Assembly (NCBI GenBank): GCA_001179505.1
Contig: CDMY01000770.1
Coordinates: 62,001 to 126,000 of the forward strand
DNA from: Vitrella brassicaformis
Lineage: Eukaryota > Sar > Vitrellaceae
Length of the DNA: 64,000 nt
Direction: 5' to 3'
Every line of letters starts with the position of its first letter. The first letter of the stretch is position 1. Below are positions 55,452 to 64,000 of the stretch, in pieces. Position numbers and translations under genes: made by a program. The notes under the pieces are model-generated. The model made no database searches and was not told the origin of the DNA. It saw only the letters and a list, made by a program, of their open reading frames with translations.

Positions 55452-57608
55452 ATGCCGCGCGAGACCCATGGCGGGTGTCTGAACAGGCACAACTGGTATG
55501 TCCGCCGGGCCGTCATCATCCTCAAGTCCCCCGTCGTGGCCTTCTTCGTCTCCTACCGCTTCTGGATCATCGCGCTTGTCGTGCTGCGGCTCTTCTACGA
55601 GTGGCTCAAGAGGCGGGAGGAGGCGCGACAGTGGCGGGACCGCTCTATGATGAACACTCTCCAGGCCGCCATATACAGCACAGAGAACCTGCAGGACCTC
55701 CGCCGAGTCGAGAAGAGGTACCTACAGACCCACACCACAAACCACACCGACACAGACGACAGACGCATGCGCCTGTGTTTGGCCATGCATGGCATCAGGA
55801 CTCTGTTCGAGCGGGATCTGCGTGAGGTTTTTCGTAACGAGATAGAGGTGCAGGCCATCCTCACCGCCGCACGGCAGGCCGCACGCTCGACGGCCGACGA
55901 CACCGACGGACAGTTCAGCGCCAGCCACGACTGGGACCTTGGCGCCTTCCTGCTCATGGGCAGCGGCGCCGCCAGTCTACAAGACCCCTGGGACGACATA
56001 TGGCGCCTGCTGCCGGGGGGCGGGCAGCATGCAGCCAGGGGTGAGGGGCCGGTGGACGACCCTTGTGTGATGACTTACATCGCCCCTGCTGACCGGTGGC
56101 ACATCCTGAACCAGCTCCTGAACCAGCTGTCCAGCATCTTCGCGCCGCACCACGTTTACTTCAACGAGCGGGGCAGGAACACGCGAGTCCACTACAAAAG
56201 CGCGTGAGCCTTGGCGCATCAATGGCATGAGTGGCAACCAGACGACCAGTGTGTGTGTGTGTGTGTGTGTGGCAGTTGGTACGTGTTTTCGCTCTACTGC
56301 ACGCGAACCAGTGGGCGAGGCCGGTAGGCGCACACGCGGCTCGGCTGCATCCACACAGGCAGGACACACGAACAAGACCTTATTTATTGTGGCCCCGTCC
56401 CCCCCACCCCACAGGTACTTCATCACGCCCTTCATGCCACTGCCCGAGAAGCATGACGTCAGCAACCTCAAGATCAGGTGACCAACTGACCGAATGCACC
56501 GCACCCACCGGCCTGCAGACCAGACTGTGTCATGGATGTGTGTGTGCGTTGTGTTGTTGACTTCAGGATAGTGTTGGCGTCCGAGCAGACACTCCGGGAG
56601 ATCGGTATGGGATTGATAGCGCGGCCTGAGAAATTCTTCAGCGACCGGCACGAGGGCAGGTGGCGCATTCTCGTCAGACTCTCTCAGCTATACATGGTCA
56701 GTCAGTCAGCAGTCGGCTGGGCGAGGCGATGGGGACACACACAGAGACACACTTGTGCACTTTGCTGACGGCATGCGTCTGTTGTGTCCCCCCCCATCGA
56801 TCAGCGTCAGTTCCAGCGGAACCCCCAGGAGATGACCTTCTCCAGCCCCCACACCCACTTCCACCACCCCTCATCCCGCCTACACGCACCACCAGCTCCG
56901 GCACCCATACCCAAACACCCACACGCCACCAGCAGCCACGCTGCGTCGACCGAGCCGTCCGAGAGCAGCCCCGCGCTCGAGAGCGACAAGACAGTGAGCC
57001 CCTCCCCGGCCCCCATCTCCTTCGCGTCTCTTCCCCCACGCGCCACCAGCTCCGGCACCCCACGTGTGCCCAACGCCATGCACTCGGGGTCGATCTCGCT
57101 TGTGCGGCCGTCAAGGTCCACCCCGTCGCTTAAGGACTTGGTTGCCGGTACGGGCACGCCTGCATCGAGGGGGCCGGGCCCCGAGAGGGTGCCGCTTCCC
57201 CCTCCCCAATATAGGAGGCCTGCTGCTGGTGGAAGGGGTGGTGGCGCTGGCACGCTGCGGCTGCATTTGCCGCGGTGGATGATGCGGCGGTTCAGCTACC
57301 CGTCGTCGCGTGACATGAGGGTTGGGGGCGGGCTGAGGTGGCCGTCGCCGGAGCGGTATGAGCAGCTGAGCATCGAGGACAACTGCTGCAGCAGGCTGCA
57401 TGTGCCCGTACCCACCCTCAAGAGCACGGTAGGGACGTCAGTGACCTGACCCAGCGAGTGGATGGATCACTGCATGCGCCAAGGAAGAGATGCACTGCAC
57501 CCCACGCTGTTCGTTTGTATGAGTGTGTTGTCTGTTCAGGTGGATGAGGAAGAGCTGGCGGAGATCAAGGCTTCAGATGAGTATGTGGTTTATCGGTGTG
57601 GGGACTAG
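55452..57608 (+). CDS. Unknown membrane protein with one N-terminal helix
   Basis: ATG 55452 starts MPRETHGGCLNRHNWYVRR, then a hydrophobic helix (VVAFFVSYRFWIIALVVLRL). A charged stretch (YEWLKRREEARQW) follows, then TLFERDLREVFRNEIEVQA. The central domain includes DWDLGAFLLMGSGAASLQDP, YIAPADRWHILNQLLNQLSS, YFITPFMPLPEKHDVSNLKI, RIVLASEQTLREIGMGLIAR and GRWRILVRLSQLYM. A long Ser/Pro-rich disordered insert follows (about 56840-57240), then a short ordered end with MMRRFSYPSSRD and SIEDNCCSRLHVPVPTLKST. The last exon ends EIKASDEYVVYRCGD-stop at 57606-57608. It is likely anchored in an internal or plasma membrane. I recognise no family. Confidence 0.55.
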
Positions 57609-58826
57609 CCGAGGGCCGCTGGCTGGCTGGCTGTATGGCCGGCTGAGGGGTGCATAGGGCCGAACGGGGGCAGGTGGACGGAGGGGGAGGGAGCGAGGGT
57701 GGGGGAGGTTTTGCATGCGGACGTGGACGTATCGGCGCTTTTTCGTCTGTGCAGACCTTGCTTGCTGTCTTGGCAATTTAAGGAAAGGGCCATTTGGACA
57801 CACACACGCAAACCAATCAACCAGTCCATCTTCGTTTACACGACATCCGTGTTGATACATCACATCCATCCAGCCGTCCAACCATGTTTCCGCGTTAATT
57901 GGGCGTGCGATGGTCAATTGAGCTGGTCATGGCGTGGCATGTACCAGATCTCTCTCAAGCCGTCTCTGCCGTACTGGCACTTCCATGCAGAGGCGGCGAG
58001 AGACACACACGTACACACGCACTGTTCGGCAGCGCTCAGCTACAGATAGACGTCAGGGGGGGGTGCTGTGGTATAGAACTTAGACGAAGCGCAGCGCAAA
58101 GCGGTGGTGGTGACAACGCCCTGGCTGACATGTGGGCCCGCCCGCCTTGCTGTCTGTCTCCCTTCCTTGTTGGCTTGGTGCAGTGCCCGCCTGCCTATGG
58201 TGTATAAGTACCCATGTGTTCGCGATGGATGGAGTCTCTCTGCCCTTTCTGCCTGCCCTCCCGCCCGCTCACCTGTCCCCACAAGTACCTACCTAGTGCT
58301 CTGGCTGGCCTGGCAAGTGACTGACATCCACAGGGGAGGAAGGCCCACATCGAATCGACCTGTCTGTCTGTCTGTCTGTCTCGGCGGGCCGAGGGAGAGG
58401 GCACAATATATGGGAAAAAGACACGGACGGACGGACGGCACGAGAGACAGACAGTATTTAGTTTTCTCGCTCGTCGATGGGTCACGACACCGCACAAACT
58501 GATCAAGGGAGGGCGCCTAGTAGTAGTAGTGTCGCTGCAGCAGAGCCCCGGCCCTCCCTCCATCCGTTCAGGCAATGCACCCCCACGTGAGCAGCATAGC
58601 TATCTGGTCTGTCTGTCTGTCTGTCTGGCTCCCTCCTCCACCAACAACACTCCACCCAGGTGTGTGTGCACGCCACGCCCACAAAGGGTGCAGGCAGGCA
58701 CTCAGGCAGGCAGCTCTCACGCAGCGCATGCACTGCACGGTCGCCGCCACCAGCCCGTGAGATGAGATGAGACAGATAGAGAGGCCTCTCGGCCATCCAT
58801 GCTGCTGTCTGTCCCTCACACGCCAC
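57609..58826. other. 1.2-kb convergent spacer, no supported gene
   Basis: The 3' flanks of two convergent genes meet here, with GTCTGTCT and GACGGACG microsatellites. Open frames are short and overlap on both strands without any motif. Confidence 0.4.
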
Positions 58827-61800
58827 TCACACCCAGGGCGTCCAGCCCTCATACATCTGGCTCAGCCGATCCACTCCCATCGCCTCCTGCAGCAGCTCAT
58901 GGGCTGCGCGGGCCGCGGGAGCCTGTGACCGACCTCCAGCACCACCGCCACCGCCCCCTCCACTCACAGGGGCTGCGCGGCGTTCCATCGAGGACGACGA
59001 GGCCGCCGGGATGTCGTCAGCGACGGCTCCAGACTGCTGCTGCTGCTGCTGCTGCCTCGGTCGTCTTCGGCGGATGAGTGCGGTGAGCTTGCGCTGGACC
59101 GACTTGACGGCCATGGTGGCCTGCCACTTGTACACTGACGGCCGGTCGACACGAGGCCGGGGTGCCTCGGCTGCTGGGCGGGCGTGGGTGCGTGAAGGGC
59201 TGAGAGCGGATTGGGCAGGAGCAGCCTGGCGCTCTTCTTGCAACACTGCGGACGTACACACGCATACAGACAGACACAGACACAGAGAGATCAACAATGG
59301 CCACTTCAATTAAGTTCCTTGGTGTGTGCCGATTGTCTGTCTTACAAAGGTCGCTTTCGATGTCGTCAAGCTCTCCCTCCAGCTCCCACTCATCGATGGC
59401 CTCCCCCTCGCCCGCCCCGTCCCCTGTCTCGTGCACGGCTCGCTTGCGCTGCTGGTCGAGTTGTTCCCGTGGCTTGGAAATGGCGTCGGTGTCTGCGTCA
59501 GCTTTGGCCTCTGTGCGGAGGATCTGCAGGTTGATGGCGTCCTCGTCGATGTCCTGGGCCAGCTGCTCCATGTGAGCCGCACCACCAGCACCGCCCTGAC
59601 AGACACCACACACGACACGACAGACACCACACACATCGGCCATGGTGGACGGGCAGAATGCTCTGATGGATGTGCGCCTGTCTGTCTATTTCCAACTTCA
59701 CTCACCTCTTGTGCGTCCTCCTCTTCCCCTTCGGCGTCTTCCTCCTCTGTTTCCTCCTCGAGCACATCCATGATCTCATCCGACGCCTCACCAGCAGTGT
59801 CCTTCTCCTTCGCCACACCGCCGCGCGCAGACGAAGCCGACCCGACGTCCTGCCCATCTGCCATGATGCCTTCGCGAGGGCTGCCGTCTGCTGCTGCGGC
59901 CTTGGCCCCTTCCTGTGGGAACGGTGGCAGCGACGGGGGCGCGGCGTCGGGGGCAATGGGTGTGAGGTCGGTGAAGTCGCGCGATGTTGGTGGCTGGTGT
60001 GTGGTGGATGAGAGCTGCTCGCCGAGGTCGGCAGCTTTGCGGTCTGAGAGGAGGGCCAGGGTGTAATCGTTGAGGGCCTTCAGGTCGTCCTTCACCACAG
60101 ACATTGGGGCCGACAGGGACGCCGGAAGAATGGTCGACTGCATCGACACCACACATGATGTGCATTGTTCCCGCGTCTGAGTGACTTCCTCCCTCACCCA
60201 CTCACTCACACACCTGTTCGATGCGTTCGTCGAGCAGCGGGTCCTTTGTGGCCTGGCCGGCCCTGCGGTCCTTCTTGTCGATGGTGGGCACCAGCAGCAG
60301 CTGCTTGACGTCAAGGGCCTTCTTCTTGCCCTCCAGCAAGTGGTTCTGCAGGCTGTGCAGCGTCGTCACAATCCGCTCGCACCGCTCCCCCGACTTGGCC
60401 AGCAGAATGGGACACATGCTGGGCAGCAGCGTCTTCAGCCGCCCCTCGACGGCACCCTTGTCTCTGCCCAACAGGTGGGAGTACATCTTGTAGAGCTTCA
60501 GCAGGGTGGCCAGCAGCCGTGGGTGGGTCTGCCAAAGGTCCATGGCGTGACGGTTGACGGCCTCCCGTGCCTCTCGCAGCTTCTTGACACGCACCGTGCC
60601 CTCCTTGTGCAGCACCATCTGCTCCTGCACAACGTCTTCCGTCGGCAGGGGGCGGGGCGACGGCAGCCGAGCCAGGGCCGCCTGCAGCTCACCCCTCCTC
60701 CCTTGATACTCCTCGTTCTCTCGCCCGGTGGCCTCTCTCATCGCCCTCGCGTCCACATACGCCCGCAGTGGCGGCAAGGCCGATGGCGCGATGGCCGCAC
60801 CGCCCTGGAGAGTGAGCCCAACGGCCAGCCCAAAGGACAGCAGCTGCCTGCCCCAGCTGAGCAGGTTGGTCTCGAGCTCGTCCTCGGCGTGTGTCATGGC
60901 CCCCATGCACTCGGACAGCTCCCCCATGACCGGCTGGACCTCACGCACATGCGACGCCAGGTCGATCCACCCCTCCCTGCCACCTGCCAGCAGCGGGGGC
61001 CTCGGTGGCGACGGCAGGGTAGAGAGCGTCACCGAGACAACGCTCGCTGAAGTCATGCCTGGGGGCGGGGCGGCCGGGATGCTGTTCTGGCCGTTCTCGA
61101 TCTCCTTTGCCACCATGGCTGCGTTGAGCAGAGGGAAGTGCACCCAACGGGCTGCGAAGGCCAGCTCCAGCATCTTGCCACGGTAGACGGGGAGGGACGC
61201 TTCGAACGCCCCCCAAAGGTACGCCTGCCGCTGCACCTCATAGCTTCTGAGCCGCTGGCGCGACGGCTCGTTCAGTGCCGCCATGAAGTTCTCCACAAAC
61301 GCCGTGGGGCCCGACCCCCCCATGGCCGGCTGGTGCTGGTGAATGAGCGTCTCGACTGCCTCCTCAAGACCGCGTAGGCTGCAGCGTGTCAGCACAAAGC
61401 CCTCTGTGCTGTCCCCGCCGCCCTTGAGCGCCTGTGTGACCGAGTGGGCGCTGCCGTAGACGGCCAGAAGCAGCCGATCCAACACCGAGGCCAGTGTGTA
61501 GGTCACTGTCTGCGCCATGAGGGGCGCGAGGCCGACGGTGGCCACCACGTCGAGGAAGTCTTGTGATGCCACTCCGGCCTGCAGCTTGTCGGTCCTCTTG
61601 CCGTACATCTTGGCCATCAGCCGCCCCAGCGCCATGGCCACCCACTCCCGCACATCCAGCCGCAGCGCCCTGGCGTAGTGTGCACGCAGAGCCGGGTCCA
61701 TCCTCTCTCCATTGGCTCTATCGGCCGACCCTCCCGCCCCTGACGAGCCTGCTGCTCTCTTCGGCATGGGTGAGCGCTGTGGGCTGGCCGATGTCGACTG

Positions 61801-64000
61801 AAGGTCGGGGAAGTCGGCCAGCGATGGCGCTGACTGCCGCGCAGAGCGTGCCGGGCCCCAAGCCACGGCGGGCTGCTCCTCGCCATCGTCGCTTTTCTGC
61901 GGTGTAGTGGTGCCGTCATGGACTCCCGCATTGGCGATCTCGGCCTTTTTGTCCTCCTCAATGAGCTTCTGCCTCCGCTCGTCCGACAGAGGGGCTGCGG
62001 CGAACGCCAGGGGGAAGTCGTTCTCGAGCGCCTTCTGCACCAGACAGAGGGTGACGGCCGACGAGCAGAAGCTAGTGGCGGGTGCGTTTGTCGACGCGAG
62101 GGATGAGGAGAAGGATATGGCGCTCTTGATGTTTGGCGTGGCGCCCCGCGCCCAGTTGGACGACTGGCTCGACGCAGTAGTAGGGGGCGAGGCCGACGAC
62201 GGTGAGGATGGGCCGAGGTCCACATCGTGCTTCCGCTGCGCCGCCGTTATGTCGTCACGCAGTCGGGTCTGACGCAAAAGAGAGAGAGAGAGAGAGATTG
62301 GGGAGTGGGGGAACGGTGCGTGAGGGAGAGGGACCTACCAGCTCGTTGCTGATGGTGTGTATGGCTGATTGGAGTTCCTTGATGTGGCCGTCGAGCGGGG
62401 CGAAGTCGGTGGGGGGCGCTACACTGTCACGGCTGGACTCTGACGGGGAGGTGGCCGCGTCGGTGTTGATCGACAGCAGGTGATCCAGATGCCCGGACAG
62501 CCCACGCAGACCCTGGAGAAGACACACGATGTCCAGCACGAGAAGAAGAACAGTTTCGTTCTCCAGTCAGTGTCTGTCATTTCTTCCGCTTGTGTGCGTG
62601 CGTACCTTCTTGACACGCTCGGTGCCCTCGGCCATCCCAGTGAAGGACACCTCCTCTCGGCTGAGTGCCGCACTGCACCATACAAACGTTATATATGTTA
62701 TAAGACAGAAAAGACCCATCCATGCATCCATTTGTGAGTCAGACCGCCTCGCCCCTCCCTCCCTCCAACCCACACCACTCACCTGAGTCTCTTCCACTCA
62801 TTGGCGGCCCTGTCGCCCTCGGCCGTCACCTCCCCCAGCCGCTGCAGCCACGGCGGGACAACACCTGCCTGCGGCCCGCCATCACCCAGCGCCGTCGCTG
62901 CACCGACGTTGCGCACAGGGTGGTTGGTCAAGGCCCAGTCATCCACATCAAACAGTACCCCGAAACGGACCTCCGCATCGGCCTTCTCCAGGTCTGCCGG
63001 GCTCTCCAGCAGCGGGCCGGTCGGCGGCGGGTCGGGGGGTGTTCGGTGAGTGTCGGTGTGTGTCTCGTGAAGGTCGCTGGGGTGCAGCACTTGCAGGCGC
63101 GATGGTGCAAGGGAGAGTGCGGACGCCTCAAAGGCGTAGAGCGCCTTGACTATCGTCTGCCACCCCTTGAGCAGCTCCACCAGGTCAGCGGGCACCCCGC
63201 CGCTCGAGCAGTTCTTGAGCACCTCCAGCACATCGTCCATTATAGCCACCAACTCCACCAGCGTATTCAGGCCGCCCTCGCCTTCAATCATGGTCTTGGT
63301 GGCCTTGAGGAGGTGGACGCACCACTTCCAGCAGCCGCCGATGACGGGCAGCTGCTTCTTGCGGGCCGTGGCCGACTGAGAGCCGCCGATGCCGCCCATT
63401 CCCACGCCGACGGCCTTTGGTTTGAGGGATGCCAGGGAGTCGCTGGCGTCACGACGCATGCATGAAGCGCGACGCTCCAGACGCACTCGGAGGCCGGACA
63501 GCGCACCGTCTGCAAGCGTGGGCAGGGGGAGGTGAGGTGTGTTGGTCGGATGCGCGTGCGCGTGGCAACCTACCTACCTTTGGCGAAGAGCTGCATGGCT
63601 CTGTCGAGCTGGTCGGCCACGGCGACGAAGTTGTTCTCCTGCTGCTGGGCCGCATGGCGCATCGTCTGAAGCTCTTCATCCAAACGCTGACAGAGAGAGG
63701 GAGGGAGAGAACACGCCCATCCGATCGCACCCACCCGTCTCGCCTCTGCGTCAGCCTGTGTGTGTGTGTGTACCTGGACTGCCGTGTTGAGTACGGCTGT
63801 GTCGGTCGTGAGCTGGAACGGCTCGTCAGGTGAGTGTGTGGGCGCCTTGAGCTCAGCGAAGAGCCGCATGAAGAACTGCAGGGGGTGGTGGTTGGACCAC
63901 GCCTGTGTCAACATCCCCAGGGGAGCCACTCGCTCAGACAGCCCCTGCACACGCACCACATCAGATAGACACCACTGAGGGAAATCGCTCCGTCTGTCCG
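58827..64000 (-). CDS. SMG1: SMG1-type PI3K-like kinase, C-terminal region with FATC (start outside window)
   Basis: A long minus-strand gene runs off the right edge. Its very end reads ELLQEAMGVDRLSQMYEGWT followed by PWV and the stop at 58827-58829. That is a FATC motif, and the YEGWT.WV form is that of SMG1, the kinase that phosphorylates UPF1 in nonsense-mediated decay. Upstream is over 1,000 residues of helical sequence, including a single 2-kb exon (about 60215-62270) with ALRLDVREWVAMALGRLMAK and QAYLWGAFEASLPVYRGKML. SMG1 is unusual among PIKKs in having just such a large insert between kinase domain and FATC. A Glu/Asp-rich stretch (59700-59830), a seven-Gln run (about 59035) and basic RRRRPRQ lie near the end. 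The kinase domain itself should lie beyond 64000. Other PIKKs are less likely. Confidence 0.75.

Noticed and set aside
60181..61050. 289-codon plus-strand open frame in the SMG1 region
   Set aside because: It lies antisense to a 2-kb open exon whose gene ends in a FATC motif; GC-rich coding DNA often leaves such mirror frames.

Overview
This is a nuclear window from a compact, intron-rich, GC-rich protist genome. Every well-supported gene but one is split by several short GT-AG introns (mostly 40-150 nt) filled with TG/CA and TCTG/CAGA microsatellites. There are no bacterial-type operons. The mix of ordinary eukaryotic housekeeping genes, secreted cysteine-rich families, a secreted coiled-coil protein of a kind I associate with dinoflagellates and their relatives, and a starch-binding protein suggests an alveolate. 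A chromerid such as Vitrella brassicaformis is my best guess; this is inference, not a database match.

Layout. 0.7-1.7 kb: METTL21-like methyltransferase (-). 2.2-3.5 kb: broken ankyrin fragment and a truncated recent duplicate of a gene at 10.4 kb. 3.9-23 kb: a tandem array of head-to-head pairs. Each pair has a small secreted Cys-rich protein on the minus strand (3923-4140, 14659-15157, 20680-21386) and a large (~1,180 aa) secreted, Cys-rich protein of an unrecognised family on the plus strand (4240-8342, 15291-19588, 21592 to a 300-N gap). The array is interrupted by a conserved unknown gene (10435-11773, -) and a CBM25-like/sucrose-phosphatase-like fusion (11907-14150, +).

23.7-37 kb: secreted coiled-coil protein (-) paired with a SNF2 ATPase (+); a small membrane protein (-) paired with a secreted, probably GPI-anchored protein (+). 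37.6-64 kb: mainly gene expression and RNA processing: STEEP1/CXorf56-like (-), RPB3 (+), a putative secretory-pathway membrane protein (-), snurportin-1 (+), CLF1/Crooked neck (-), SNU23/ZMAT2 (+), an unknown tail-anchored protein (-), a J-domain membrane protein (+), an unknown membrane protein (+), and the C-terminal part of an SMG1-type kinase ending in a FATC motif (-, running off the right edge).

The dominant architecture is divergent minus/plus pairs separated by about 85-280 bp, implying shared promoters. The most novel-looking system is the array of large secreted protein plus small Cys-rich protein pairs, duplicated as two-gene units. I suggest they act together outside the cell or on its surface (inference).
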